NCBI GenBank assembly: GCA_029582165.1 | Contig: CM055877.1 | Span: forward strand, 34,102,249-34,166,248 | Length of the DNA stretch: 64,000 nucleotides | Direction of reading: 5' to 3' | DNA from: Portulaca oleracea | Taxonomy: Eukaryota > Streptophyta > Magnoliopsida > Caryophyllales > Portulacaceae | In this document: positions 10,808-23,879 of the stretch, one piece after another | How the letters are laid out: every line of letters begins with the position of its first letter | Numbering within the stretch: the stretch's first letter is position 1 | Position numbers and translations under genes: made by a program | Notes under the pieces: generated by a model | The model's database searches: none | The model's input: the letters and a program-made list of their open reading frames with translations, nothing else | What the model was told of the DNA's origin: nothing

Positions 10808-12420
10808 ATTGAATTCAAGGCAACACTAGCAAACTCAAGATTACCCAAATAGCAACAAACGTACACGAGCACTCAAGCCCTAATTTCTGAGAACAATTCA
10901 CAAGTAACACCCAATTTAACTTTGAAATTGAACTTTGAAACACCAATTGAATGTTACCTCCCAAATAGCACCAAAGGAAAGAGTGGTTGAATTCTTAAGT
11001 GCAAAAACAAGCTTTGCAAGAAGACACCCAACTTGTAGCACCCAACAAGCACAAACCACACACAAGTAACCAAGAACAACTTGAATAACCCACGAGGAAC
11101 AAACCAAACTTGAGACGTTCGCACAATCTGGACACCAACAACTTCGAAGTGCTTGACACCCAGCAAAGAGCAACACCCGTCGCACCAAACGCACAGCAGA
11201 AGGACGCACAACACAGCTGCAATTTCACATGTGACAACCGCATCAACAGAACTCGCACAGCTAGGGCACAAACGCTACCAAATCTGGAAGAAATCGAAGA
11301 GATTAGTGAAGAATTGAGAGTTAGGGGGTTGATGCTAGGGTTTGGGGGAAGTAAGAAGGATATATGAGAGAGAAAATGAGTGAGAAAATATGAGGGAAGT
11401 GAGAGAATGTCGAATAAAACATCCCGATGACGTAGCAGATTCGGACGGCCGAGCCGTATAAACGCTTCGCCAGCGTGTTTCGCGATAAGAAGTTCTGGCC
11501 GAATTCATGCGCGACCGAGCCGTTCAAGTAGCTCGCCCGAGCAGCTCCTCTGGAAGATTGGGCGTTTCTTTCAAACTTTTCTTCTACTAAGCTCCAGTTG
11601 GCTGGCTCGACGGAGCTAGAATGTTTCTCGGCCGAGCAACTCTTCTGTCGAAATCTTGCCTTAGCGTTTATTTCAATCTCAATTTGGGCACAGTCGACTG
11701 GCTCGGTCGAGCCAGGGTCTTGCTCGCCCGAGCGGTGCTTCTGAAAGTCCTGCCCCTTCTTTTCTCTTAAAGTTTGGAATTCATATCACCAACAGGTCGG
11801 CAGCGTGGCTCAAGCCGTGTTTACGCAAAAACTTCAAAAATTTAAATTTCTCAAAATTAACCAAGTATTCAATCTTTCACTTCCACTAAAAATATTTTCA
11901 AACTCTCAAACACTCAAAAACCTCCTAAGGCACCTTAGAACCTGAAATACTTAACTAATAATCTAACAAAGACTATCCTAAGCAAAAATTTAAGTAAAAC
12001 TAAACCAAAAACACACAAAACCTAAGAAAATACTACCCAAAACTTTTTACAAGTAAAAAGAAGAAAGCCGGCATGGATGCCTCCCCACTCCCACACAAAA
12101 AGGTCACACTATGTCCTCATTGTGACAAGAAATAAAGGAAGACAAACACCCTAAAAGAAGGAACATCAAAAATCACACCTAATAAATGAAAAAAGAAACT
12201 TCTCACTAACTAAGTTCAAAAGATAAGGAAGGATAGTACCTGATTCGTCACATGACTTCTAAATTGAGATTGAGTATACAAGCCATGAAATGATGCACAT
12301 ATGAGCAATAAATGGATCCTTCCTTCTTGTTAGTGCATAGTAAGGAGAAGCAAACAAAGAAACAAAACAAGAAAAGTAAACTAATTTACAATATATACAA
12401 GAATATTACCTCACTTTTCT
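10808..12420 (-). other. Athila pol to env-like spacer with palindromes
   Basis: There is no credible gene. Between 11,440 and 11,745 the GCTCG/CGAGC palindromes of the LTR reappear in variants (for example near 11,448, 11,540, 11,604, 11,626, 11,700 and 11,723). The segment at 12,085-12,130 resembles the CTCCCACACAA box at 8505. An open stretch at 10,916-11,271 on the minus strand is Cys/Val/Leu-rich with no family match that I recognise. Confidence 0.5.
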
Positions 12421-13386
12421 TCAATCAACGGATGGATCGTGGAATATCACACACTCCACATCCACCTTCTCCGGAAGTTCCAAGAAACGTTTCAACCTGT
12501 GACCGTTTACTTTCCATACAGACTCGTTAGTGGGGTCCTTAATCTCAACTACTCCCGATGGAAACACGGTGGTCACAATGAATGGTCCGGTCCACCTAGA
12601 TTTCAACTTACCCGCAAACAAGTGCAAACATGAGTTGTAAAGGACTTTCTGGCCCGGGACAAAGGTTTTCCTAAGGATAACTCTATCATGCAAAACTTTC
12701 GATCGCTCGTTACTCAACCTCCCGTTTTCATATGCTTCCCTCCTTAATTCCTCTAATTCACACAAAGTAAGCTTCCTAATATCCACAGCTACCGAAAGGT
12801 CAAGGTTTAAAGCTTTCAAAGCCCACCACGCCCTATGCTCAAGTTCCACTGGCAAGTGACAAGGTTTCCCAAAGACTGCTCTATATGGCGACATTCCTAT
12901 GGGGGTCTTGTAGGCAATCCTATAAGCCCATAAAGCGTCGGTCAATTTGGTGGATCAGTCTTTCCTATTCTTAGCCACTGTCTTCTCAAGAATTTGCTTA
13001 ATCTGCCTATTGGATACCTTAGCCTGGCCATTTGATTGGGGATGATAAGCGGTGGTCATTCTATGCTCCACAGAATACTTCCTAAGCAAAGCCGCAAAAG
13101 ATCGGTTATAGTAATGGGTTCCTTGGTCATTAATGATCGTTCTAGGTACCCCAAACCTAGAAAAGATGTTTTCTCGAAGGAACCTAGTCACTAGTTTTGC
13201 ATCATTTTTCTTTGACGGAATGGCTTCGACCCATTTAGACACATAATTTACTGCTAGAAGAATAAACTCATTCCCAAAAGAGGTGGGGAACGGTCCCATA
13301 AAATCAATACCCCATACATCAAACACATCAACAAAAATCTCAGGTTGCAAGGGCATCATGTCTCTTCTAGAAATTTTTGCCAAACT
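12421..13386 (-). pseudogene. Athila integrase, catalytic core and C-terminal part
   Basis: The core reads [17 protein letters not shown] (first Asp) and then [11 protein letters not shown] (second Asp). The third acidic residue is lost: [18 protein letters not shown] has Lys (codon at 13,018-13,020) where the DDE family has Glu, a GAG-to-AAG type change. A stop near 12,950 sits where a Trp codon is usual (KD-stop-STKL), before [20 protein letters not shown] and the C-terminal GPF...VFPSGVVEI region. Integrase would insert the cDNA into the genome. This copy cannot work. Confidence 0.88.
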
Positions 13387-15689
13387 TTAACATCTAACAC
13401 ACCACTTTGCATAGTCATGGGCATCTTTAAAAATGGTTGGCCAATAAAAACCACATTGCAAGACTTTGTATGCCGTTTTCTTCCCAGAAAAATGCCCCCT
13501 GCATGGTTGGTCATGACAAAATGAAAGCACATCGAAAATGGACTCATCGGGTACGCATCTTCTAAGGATTTGGTCGGGGCAATACTTGAATAGATAAGGG
13601 TCGTCCCACACAAAGTTTTTCACTATATGGAGGAACCTATCTCTATCGTGTTTGTTCCAATCCCCTGACATTTCCCCGGTCACCTTAAAATTGACAATAT
13701 CAGCAAACCACGGCTCTACACCTATGCTAAGAATACACTCATCGGGAAAACTAGCATCAATAGGAGGTTCTATCTCATGTTCAGGCACTATTCTAGAAAG
13801 GTGGTCTGCTACTGGATTTTCTGATCCCTTCCTATCACGGATTTCACAGTCAAATTCCTGAAGTAACAACACCCACCTAACCAATCTAGGCTTAGATTCT
13901 TTCTTCTCCATCAAATAACGAATAGTCGAATGGTCAGTAAACACAATCACTTTAGCACCCAACAAGTAAGGCCTAAATTTCTCAAACGCATAGACCACAG
14001 CAAGAAATTCTTTCTCAGTTACCGTGTAATTCAATTGTGCCTCATTTAAAGTGTGACTCGCATAGTGGATCACAACAGGTTTCTTGTCAATTCGTTGTCC
14101 TAAGACCACACCTATGGCAAAGTCGGAGGCATCGCACATCAACTCAAACGGTTCCCCCCATGTACGGGGTTTGAGAATAGGAGGTGATATCAAGGCATCT
14201 TTAAGCGTGTTAAAGGCCTTCAAGCACTCATCAGTAAACTCAAAAGTCACCTCCTTGGCCAAAAAAGCTGAAAGGGGCTTGGCGATCTTACTAAAGTCAC
14301 GAATGAATCGACGATAAAATCCAGCATGTCCTAAGAAAGACCTAACCTCCTTCACACAAGTGGGGGGCTCAAGTTCCTAACTAGGTCAATCTTCGCTTTA
14401 TCCACTTCGATTCCATCCTTTGAAATCACGTGGCCCAAGACTATCCCCTTTCGTACCATAATATGACACTTTTCCCAGTTTAAAGTCAAATGTTTCTCTT
14501 GGCACCGACTCAAGACTCGACTCAAGTTGGTCAAACAATCATCAAAAGTTGTGCCAAATACAGAAAAATCATCCATGAATATTTCAACTCAATCATCAAC
14601 AAGGTCTGAGAAAATATACACCATGCACCGCTGAAAAGTGGCGGGGGTGTTGCAAAGTCCGAAGGGCATCCTACGGAAAGCAAATGTGCCAAATGGGCAT
14701 GTAAATGTAGTCTTTTCCTGATCACATGGGGCTGTGGAAATCTGAGTATACCTCGAATACCCATCTAGAAAACAAAAGTAATCATGCCCTTCCAACTTCT
14801 CTAACATCTGATCCATGAAGGGTAAAGGGAAATGGTCCTTTCTCGTGGCCTTATTGAGCTTTCTATAATCTATACACACTCTCCATCCTGAAGGTATGAG
14901 GGTTGACACTAACTCACCCCTCTCATTCTCCACAGCCGTCAACCCCGCCTTTTTTGGGACCACATATATGGGACTCACCCATTTACTATCAGAGATCAGG
15001 TATATGATATCATTGTTTAGCCACTTCAAAATTTCTTTCTTGACCACTTCTTTCATTTGGGGATTAAGCCTTCTCAAAGGATCCCTATGGGCCACACTAT
15101 CGTCTTCCAAATATATCCTATGTTGCACAATGGATGGACTGATTCCCCTAATTTCTCCAAGTGTCCACCCTAAAGCCCCCTTATTCAACTTAAGGATATC
15201 AACTAGTTTGTTCTCTTGATCCCTATCTAGGTGAGAAGCAATAATAACCGGATAGGTTTCACTAGGGCCAAGGAACACATACTTAAGCTCGGATGGAAGG
15301 GGCTTTAGTTCTAGAGTTTTGGAAGATGGTGGCTCTGGCTCTACGGATTCAGGCACATTTTGAGAAGCAAACAATGATTCATACAACAATTCACCGTCAA
15401 AAACATCATAGTCACATAATGAAGTCACACAATCTAGATCAATCCCTAACTCAGCAAGCTCATCCACACAAGAAACATCACTAAGGTCAGAATGGGTACT
15501 ATCCTCAAGGTCACTCACCCAGTTCAAAGCTCTATACTCTTGCTCCTCAAAGCCTAAGGGAGACTTTTGCAAATCAAAGATATTTAGCTCCATGGTCAAG
15601 TTCTCGAAGGTTAGCTTCATCCTACCGTCTTTGCAATTAATCCATGCATTTGATGTGGCAAGGAACGGTCTACCTAAGATGCTCATCAC
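13387..15689 (-). pseudogene. Athila reverse transcriptase and RNase H
   Basis: The sequence starts with ILGRPFLATSNAW (after protease). The reverse transcriptase includes KEILKWLNNDIIYLISDSKW, RVCIDYRKLNKATRKDHFPL, FLDGYSRYTQ and the catalytic FMDD (in FMDDFSVFG). RNase H follows with [37 protein letters not shown] and NPVADHLSR, so all four acidic positions are visible. The integrase zinc-finger region starts near 13,500. Breaks include a frameshift near 15,690, a TGA before VEIFMDDF near 14,590, a frameshift near 14,350 and another break near 13,386. The FLDGYSR Arg is probably a Gly-to-Arg change. Confidence 0.9.
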
Positions 15690-16896
15690 GAGTGATATGG
15701 ACTCTCGCGGTCTCTAACACTACGAAATCTACCGGGAACACAAAAGTCCCTACTTGGATCAAAACATCTTCTATTATCCCCTTTGGAACTCTTGTGGACC
15801 GGTCAGCTAATTGAAGCACCATCCTAGTGGGTTTCAACTCACCCAAGCCTAGGGTCTCATAGACATGCAATGGCAAAAGGTTGACACTAGCCTCCAAATC
15901 AAGTAAAGCTCTATCAATCTGGCTATCCCCTATGGTTATGGAAATGGTTGGACATCCGGGGTCCTTATACTTCACAGGAACCTGACTCGAAAGGATTGAA
16001 CTCACATTGGAGGCCAAGAAGGCCTTTTTAGGAACTTGAGTTGCTCGTTTGGTGGTGCATAACTCCTTAAGGAACCTAGCGTACGATGGACATTGTTGAA
16101 TGGCATCTAACAGAGGGATATTGACCTTGACCTGTGAGAATGTTTCCCTAATCTTCTCCAAAAACTTTTGGTCCTTATTCCCCTTTAACCTTTGCGGGAA
16201 AGGTGGGGGAGGCTTATAAGCCACATGTGGTAAAGGACTAGACACGGGAGCTACTCTAGGTAAGGGTTCCGCACTCGGAGGCTCAACCAAGATTGTTGGC
16301 CTCTCTTCCTCATAAGGCTCCTCCTCAACCGACACCAACTCATTAGTGGCCTCATCACACTCAGGCTTCTTTCCACACAAATCAGACAATGACATTTTAA
16401 TCCTGTTATCTACTTCCCTCCTAGACCTAAGGGTAATTATGGCATTCAATCCCCTCATTTGGTTCGGGTCACATGATGATGAACTAGAGGCTTGCCCCGC
16501 GGGGTTTGCCTCGAGTTGTCCAGGAAAGCTTCCCCTATCTCTATTTGCCATCATGAACTGAGAAAAGTTTTCATTCATTTGTTTTAACATTTTCTCCAAA
16601 CTACTCAGTGAACTTTGGACATCCTTAAAACCAGTTTCTAACTCCTTATACTTTCTATCCCCGTTATCCTCACTAGGATACCCCGGTGGAGGTCGAGTAT
16701 GGGCAACTTGGGGTTGCATGGTCTGCCCTCGAGGTGCTTAATAAGCAACCTGGGGTGGTGGTCTAGTCTGGACTTGAGGTTGCTGATGGAGAGGTGGGTT
16801 TCCTTGGAAACCTTGGTGAATTGGTGGCCTCAAGACATTTTGATTGTCAGGTCCATAAGACAAAAAAGGATGTTTTGCACCCCGGGATATTGGTAG
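15690..16896 (-). pseudogene. Athila gag C-terminus and protease
   Basis: The Pro/Gln-rich tail of gag is followed by ELETGFKDVQSSLSSLEKML and MNENFSQFM (the coiled coil usual at the end of Athila gag), then SYARFLKELCTTKR and the protease. The active site reads LLDLEASVNLLPL, whereas family members have Asp-Leu-Gly-Ala-Ser; Gly-to-Glu fits a single G-to-A change. Then come LGLGELKPTRMVLQLADRS and a GIIEDVLIQVGTFVFPVDF segment. A stop interrupts near 16,738. The Copia element at 16,897 separates this part from the rest of gag. Confidence 0.85.
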
Positions 16897-17750
16897 TGAA
16901 AGAACCCTAGAGGGGGGGTGAATAGGGTTACTGAATTTTCTGCACAATTCACAACTTAATAAAGGACGTTAGGTTCTCAGTCACAATGGACTAAGAATCT
17001 CCTTAACAGAAAGTATAAACAGAATAGATAAAGGACTAAATATAAGAATTGAATAACCTCCTTTATTGTGAACAGATCGTGATGAACATAGGATGAATGT
17101 CCTTAGGTTTCACAAAGAACCAAGCGCCTTACAAGGACGCTTCTTATTTTCTGAAAACAACACACACCAAATTCAATCTTTGGTGCCTAAACTCAGTCGA
17201 CCCTAATTCCGTCTAGAAATCGACTACACAAGCAACAATCAATCCTAGATCCGTGAAGGATTGATTTCACTCAGACTTCTCGCAACACAAGTTCTCACAA
17301 AACCACCAAAACAGAAAACTCTATTTCTATTTTGAACACCCGATTTCTTCCGTGGAATCGTTGCTTTTCTTTGTCTTGAATGCTTCTATTTAAACTGATT
17401 ATGCTGCGTTTTGTATCCGTTAGAAGGGGTTCTGTTTTTGCTCCAATTTCTCTTCACTGCGATGTCGAAATATCCTTTCCTTTTCGGCAAGATCTTCTGG
17501 GAATTCCTTCCAAGTTTCATCCTCAATTTTGTCTGCAAAGTAGCATATAAAATTAGTCTGATTCACACAGTAAAAAGGAGAAGGAAAGATTCTTGCCTAA
17601 ATGGAAAACTTCCCTGAGTAAGTGTCGTTATTTGTCTTTTACTTCAAAACCCTTTGAGCAAAGCCAATGTCCTTCAGGTCGTTTGACATAGATGTCCTTG
17701 ATGTGCATTGAGTGAATGTCCTTTGCTCTGTTCTCAACAGGGGTTCTTCA
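16897..17750 (-). repeat. Sirevirus 3' LTR
   Basis: It runs TGAAAGAACCC to GGGGTTCTTCA, an imperfect terminal inverted repeat. It contains AAGGAC or GTCCTT about seven times, far above chance for its length. It is the near-identical partner of 24,683-25,536. Confidence 0.93.
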
Positions 17751-17764
17751 ATCTCCCCCTTTTT
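17751..17764 (-). promoter_or_regulatory. Polypurine tract, with extra copies nearby
   Basis: The minus strand reads AAAAAGGGGGAGAT directly before the 3' LTR. Very similar tracts recur at about 17,905-17,918 and, as AGGGGGAGCT, near 19,750 and 19,775. Multiple polypurine tracts are a reported hallmark of Sireviruses. Confidence 0.75.
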
Positions 17765-18009
17765 GAGTGAAAGACAAAACTAGATACAAGCATAGTATGT
17801 GCAGCATATATAACGCAAATAGATCATTCATACAGGGATATAGCAAAAGAGTTTTAGTTCGGTTGTACAGGCTCTGTAAAAAAAACATACTATGCATAGA
17901 TCATCTCCCCCTTTTTGACTTTCAAGCAAAAAGGAAACAGGAGGAATGTTTGGCAAAGCAAAAAAAATAAAAAAAAAACATTGTTCAAAATAGAGAGAGA
18001 AGAACAGTT

Positions 18010-19204
18010 TTAGGACTGGGGTTCTGCGGGGGTAGTATCGGGAGCAATGTTCGGAGAGCTTGGGTTGGGGGTGCTTGGTAAAGCCTGCATGCCTGCTGGA
18101 GCAACATCCTTCAGAAGAAAAACTGCAGCAGTGATTTCAGAGCGTGCCTCTCGAAGGGCCTTGACCTCATGTTGTAGTTGGCGAACCTCTTGATGAAGGG
18201 CCCCAATAGCAGAGTTGATATTGGAAAGATGAGTTTGGAGGGCGTCATAGGCATCCTTTGCTGCAGCAGCAGAGTTCGAGGCTTCTGGGCCTTGATCTCA
18301 TCCAAATGAAGCCATAGGCCATTTGGTTGCTGCTGGTATCCAAGGGTAATGAGGAGAGAGGGGCCAATTGTGGGTAAGTTGAAGGAGGACTTCTCAGCAG
18401 TATCAAGGGGAACATGACAATGGCGAAAGATCTTGGTTAGCAAGTTCCCATAGGGAAGGGGGCCAGAAGGCGAGGCAGCAGCTTTTAGAAAATGTTGAAC
18501 GGCTAGTTCACCAATGTCAGGATGACGATTGTTGAGGACGTTGAGGATAAAGATGGCACAGGCTTCATTTATGGTTTCCTTGTTTGTACCTCGGGGAAGG
18601 ATTGTCCGAACCAGGGTGTAATAGAGGAAACGGGCTTTAGACTTCAGACCAGTGTATTGTGTGTTTTTCTGTTCACTGGGCGGGCAAATTGTCGGCGGAG
18701 CTCTTGTTTGGGGTCTGAAGGGATGGGTAAAGGTGGTTTGGTTGGACTGGGTTGAATATGAAGGATACGCTCAACTAGGGTGGGGGTCAGCAAGATTTTA
18801 ATGCCAGAAACAAGGGATTTCACAGAAAGACGTTTGGTGTCTGGAATGAGGTTTGCAAAGAACTCAATAATGAGGGATGGATAAATTACCGGCTCACAGT
18901 CGAAGAAGGTGTAGTAGCCAAGATCCTTCAGGGTGGAGAATGATAGAAAGATGGTGAGAAGGGAATCGGCCTCGACATTCTCACAGCATAATATTTGCTG
19001 GTTAGCGATGGTTTGAACACGTTGCTCGTGGGTGATTGCATTAAGAGGTTGCGGTTGAGATTGAAGTGCAAGAGCGGTGGATGAGGATGAGGGAGATTGA
19101 GTGGATTCGGGAGGATTAGGGGACGACTTGCGAGAGCGAAGTCGTTTGGCAACCCCTGCAGAAGGAGATGGGGCAGTGTTTTTAAGAGCGGGGTGTTTTT
19201 TCAT
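18010..19204 (-). pseudogene. Sirevirus env-like protein remnant
   Basis: The frame opens at 19,204 with MKKHPALKNTAPSPSAGVAK, a basic Ser/Pro-rich head, then EADSLLTIFLSFSTLKDLGYY and an EFFANLIPD...LVSGIKILLTPTLVERIL segment. Near 18,660 an extra CA dinucleotide shifts the frame; similarity continues as SKARFLYYTLVRTILPRG, a GELAVQHFLKAA segment and YGNLLTKIFRHC, the pattern of the family called putative plant transposon protein or Copia env-like. A second shift near 18,290 leads to an Ala/Gln/Glu-rich coiled coil and a stop at 18,010-18,012. The place between RNase H and the 3' LTR is that of Sirevirus env-like genes. Its function in the family is unproven. Two frameshifts disable it. Confidence 0.75.
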
Positions 19205-19770
19205 GGTTGGAAAAGTAGAGAGGAGAGAGAGATGGAAGGAGATGGTGGGGTAGAGGATGATGAGGATTAGAAGGATGGAGATAGGAGGGAATAGTAAAAA
19301 AGATGAGGGTTAAATAGAAAAGGAGGGCGGTTGAATTTTTTGGATATGGAAGGAAGGGCAGTAAATGGGGAAGGAGATAAAAATTGGAGGGATAACTGGG
19401 GAAGGTGAAAGTGACGGTTGGAAAGGGGAGTTATGATGATTGGATGTGTTTTGGAAAGTGGGAAAGTGAAATGATTTGATGAGATTTTGAAGAGTTATTG
19501 TATTTGAAATGTGTGAGAAACCGTGTGATTTTAATTTTGGAAATAGACGAGAGAAGGGGAGAGGATTTTGAATTTTGAAAAAATAAGTTTGAGTTAAGCA
19601 AAGCAGTTATGGAAGAACTGTCTGCCTAACGTCATTGCCAGGTTTATTTATGTGATAAAGGTGACACTCAAGGGGTCTTGTGACAAGAATGTCAAGGACC
19701 TTGATGAGTCTGTAGAGATTAGAACATACCTGGGGGTAGAGGGCCTTAGCTCCCCCTTAATAGAGGGACA
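19205..19770 (-). other. Spacer between pol and env-like frame
   Basis: No gene is visible. It is A/G-rich on the plus strand (many GGAGG and GAGGAT runs), so pyrimidine-rich on the element's coding strand just upstream of the env-like start. It includes the polypurine-tract-like box near 19,750. Confidence 0.5.
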
Positions 19771-22613
19771 CTAGCTCCCCCTCAACTGGTCATCGAGTTG
19801 CAGCATGCCAAGTTCTCTTCGATTGATGATGAATTGCTCAATGGGAAGGGCCTTGGTGAAGATATCGGCCAGTTGTTGATGAGTGGGTACAAAGTCCAGT
19901 ATAATGTGGCCTTTGTCAACATGATCTATGATAAAATGATGTCGTACTTCAATGTGTTTGGTACGGGAGTGCTGAACTGGATTTTTGGTGATTTGAATTG
20001 AACTCTTGTTATCACACTTGATGGGAATTTTTGAGAGTTCTATCCCAAGGTCCTTCATGTGCTGCTTGATCCACAAAGTTTGAGCACAACAGGCACCGGC
20101 TGCTATGTATTCTGCTTCTGCAGTGGAAAGAGCAACGGCATTCTGTTTCTTGGATTACCAAGAAATTAAGGAAAAGCCTAGCATTTGACAACCGCCAGAT
20201 GTGCTTTTTCGATCTGTCTTGGAACCAGCAAAGTCAGCATCTGTGTATCCAATGAGGTTCAGGGAGTTGTTCCTGGGATACCACAGACCAAGGTCCTTGG
20301 TGCCTGCGAGATATCTCAAAATTCTCTTGACAGCAATCAAGTGAGATTCTTTAGGAGCACTTTGAAACCGAGCACATAGGCAAACACTAAACATGATGTC
20401 TGGACGACTTGCAGATAAATAAAGTAGAGATCCTATCATACCTCGATACTGCTTGTCAGGAACGTCCTTACCATGTAGATCCTGATCAAGTTTTATTGTG
20501 GAGGACATTGGGGTACTACAGTGTTTAGCTTTCTCCAAACCATATTTCTTCAGAAGTTCTTTGACATACTTACTTTGGTTGAGAAAGATGCCTTCATTGC
20601 CTTGTTTGATTTGTAGGCCAAGAAAGAACCTTAGTTCTCCCACTAACTCATCTCAAACTCCTTGCTCATTTGGTCGGAGAATTCCTTCACTAGATATTCA
20701 TTAGTAGCACCAAAGATAATGTCATCTACATAAACTTGAATTATAGTAGAGTTCTGACCTGAGGTTTTGATGAACAGTGTTTTGTCTATGATACCTCTTG
20801 TGAATCCATTTTTCAAAAGAAAGGAGCTTAGTCTCTCATACAAAGCCCTGGGAGCTTGTTTTAGACCATAAAGGGCCTTCTGAAGTCTGTAAACATGAGT
20901 GTGTGGATCTTTTTGTTCGAATCCTGGAGGTTGTTCCACATAGACTTCTTCCTTTAGATATCCATTAAGGAAGGCACTTTTTACATCCATTTGATACAGT
21001 TTCATGTGCGTTGATGCAGCGTAGGCAAGGAGTATCCGAATGGCCTCTAGTCTTGCAACAGGTGCAAAGGTTTCGTCATAATCAATGCCTTCTTCTTGGT
21101 TGTATCCTTTGGCAACTAGTCTTGCCTTGTTTCTTGTGACAGTGCCATGTTCATCTAATTTATTGCGGTAGACCCATTTCACACCAATGACTGGATGATG
21201 TTCGGGTCTTAGGACAAGTTTCCATACCTTGTGGTGCTCAAATTGATTCAATTCTTCTTGCATATCTAGGATCCAGTTGTTGTCCTTTAGGGCTTCTTCA
21301 AGTCCTTTAGGTTCAATCTGAGAAACAAATGCGTGAAAGGCACAAAAGTTTCTAAGAGAGGATCGAGTTCTAATACCTGTTTCCAAACCTGAAAGCAGAT
21401 TGTCGGCTGGATGAGCAGGTTTGAACCTGAAAGTCCTTGATGACTCCTCGATGTTCTGTTGTGCATTATCAGCCATTTGAGGAGTTTCTGTTGGTGAAGG
21501 TCCTTGTCCTTCACTTGAGGAAGGTCCTTGTTCTTCACTTTAGGAAGATTCTTGTTCTTCATTTGAGGAAGGTCCTTGGGCTTCATTTTCCTCATGTTCC
21601 GAAGTTTGTTGCAAGTTGTCATCAGGAGGAGGTTCTTCATTTTGTTGAAGAGGACCGTGCTGGAATATACGAGGGGCATCCTCGTCATCATCATCTTGAA
21701 GAATCTGGAATTTGATGGAGGACCTTTCTGATGAAGTGGTGGAAGTTTCATCGAAGACAACATGGATTGATTCTTCCACCTTTTTAGATGCTTTAATGTA
21801 GACTCTGTAGGCCTTGCTAGATAAGGAATATCCTACTAGAATTCCTTCTTCACTTCTTGGCTCAAATTTGCTTAAGGCCTTCTTACCATTGTTATGAATA
21901 AAGCATTTGCATCCAATGGCCTTGAGGTGAGCTACATTTGGTGTTTTACCCTTGAACAGCTCATAGGGTGTTTTCTTTATGAAGGATCTTATAGTACATC
22001 TGTTGAGAATATAATTTGAAGCATTTATAATTTCGGCCCAAAGAAAGAGGGGTAGATTGTTCTCACAGATGATTGTTCTGGCCATGTTTTCCAGTGTGCG
22101 GTTCTTCCGTTCAACCACACCATTCTGCTGTGGCGTCCTTGGGGCAGAAAAATTATGTGTAACCCCTTATTGATCACAAAATTTTCCAAATTGATCTCGA
22201 TTGTCAAACTCTCTTCCATGATCTGTTCTTATAGACACCAGATTGAGTCCTATAAGGACCTTGAGTTGCCTGTATAATTTCTCAAATTCTAGGTAGGCCT
22301 CTGTCTTATCCTTCAAAAATAAAACCTAGGTAAATCTAGAATAATCATCAACAATGACTAGTATGTATGAACGTCCTCCTAGACTTTTGTATGGAATTGG
22401 TCCACAGAGGTCCATATGCAACAGTTCTAAACAACTAGAGGTGGTTACTTGAGATACAGGTTTGAAGGATGTGCTGGTCTGTTTTCCTCTAGTGCATGCA
22501 TCACATACCTTGTCACGAATGAAATTTTGAGATGGTAGTCCTCTAACTAGGCCTAGGCGTTTTAGCTTTTGAAGAGTTTTCATGTTCATATGTCCTAATC
22601 TACGATGCCATAA
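19771..22613 (-). pseudogene. Sirevirus pol: integrase, reverse transcriptase, RNase H
   Basis: Integrase shows a C-x2-C zinc end (DKVCDACTRGKQ), HMDLCGP (first Asp), RTDHGREF (second Asp) and PQQNGVVERKNRTLE (Glu intact). Reverse transcriptase shows [48 protein letters not shown] and the catalytic YVDD. RNase H shows the ALSTAEAEY region, KCDNKSSI and SRTKHIEVRHHFI. Stops lie at 22,614-22,616, 22,326-22,328, 22,167-22,169, 21,540-21,542 and 20,155-20,157, several in place of Trp or Gln codons, and there is a 1-base frameshift near 20,643 before GELRFFLGLQI. Pol would copy element RNA into DNA and insert it. Confidence 0.92.
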
Positions 22614-23879
22614 CTAGGTTTCATCTGATGCAACTCTAAGACAGGTAAGGTCCTTTGTCATATGATCACTGAGGTCAATAACATACACATTGTTCATCCG
22701 ATGACCTTTAAGGACTATTTCATGAGATTCCTTTTCTACGACACATGAGTTCTTATTGAACCAAACTTTATAACCTCTATCACAAAATTGAGAAATACTT
22801 AAAAGATTATACTGTAAACCTTCTACATAATATACATCATTTATACAGTTGACTGAATCCTTACCGACCTTGCCGACTCCAAGGATCTTCCCTTGGCTTT
22901 TGTCTCCAAACGTTACCTTCCCACTTCTGATGTCCTTGAGTTCTCTGAATTTGGTTGGATCTCCAGTCATGTGTCTCGAGCATCCGCTGTCCAAATACCA
23001 GAGGTCGTTGTGAGCCTGAGACATACCTGCATTGAAGGATATTATACCTTTCTTTGGACCAAGAGGTTTATGAAAGGTTTCTTTGTTTGGAGGAACTGGT
23101 TTGTTGTTTGGCTTCTTTGGAACCCACTTTGCTTTGGTTCTTGGTTTTGGTATAGGTGTGGGTTTATGAGTGGGTACGATTTCTGGTTTGGTTCTGGGTG
23201 AACCAGGTTTATCTGTAGAGGTTTTCTTCTCAGGATTTATGGTAGAATGAACTTGGTCTATTTCTTGATTCATAATGGAATTCATCTCTTTTCGGTTCTG
23301 TATCATTTCATTTCTCATGCTGATATTATCAGAGGTAAGGTTTTTGATTATCTCCAATTGAGTTTCTATGGTTTTGGTGTTTGTTTCAGCAATTCTAGTG
23401 AGATATTGTACTTTGTCGGTGAGGGTTGCAATGTAATCAAGCAGATTGAGCAATCTTGGTTTCAAATTATGTGAAGGACATTTTAGAAAGAGATTTGTAA
23501 ATACCTCATCATTGTCATTCGTCTCTGTTTCATCTACTTGTGTTTCTGTAAGGTCCTTTGCCATGAGACAAAGGTTTGCGATTTCCTCGGACTCACTTTC
23601 ACTTTCACTGCCTTCACTTTCACTCCATGTGGCAACCATGGCTTTGCTGCTCAGTCTTTTTCCTCTGAAATCGCTTTGTTCCTTGACTTTCTTCACATGA
23701 GGACATTCCCTAACCAGGTGATCTGTTGCACCACAAGCGAAGCATTTATATTCATTATCATCCTTGGTTTGAATTTTACCTTTGGGTGAAGGTCGTTTGG
23801 AGGATGATTCTCTCAGATAGCCACGGAATCTGGGATTTTTTCTGTATAGTCGTCTGAAACCTTTAGCTAGCATGGCCAT
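22614..23879 (-). pseudogene. Sirevirus gag C-terminus and protease
   Basis: A 421-codon frame contains the zinc knuckle CFACGATDHLVRECP (C-x2-C-x4-H-x4-C), an acidic Ser/Glu-rich stretch, a long coiled-coil region (ITRIAETNTKTIE-like) and a Lys/Pro-rich linker. The protease follows with DLWYLDSGCSRHMTGD, whose Asp-Ser-Gly triad is intact, then a pre-integrase region. The frame overlaps the upstream gag frame by 13 bases because of a shift, so the two were once one polyprotein. Confidence 0.88.
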
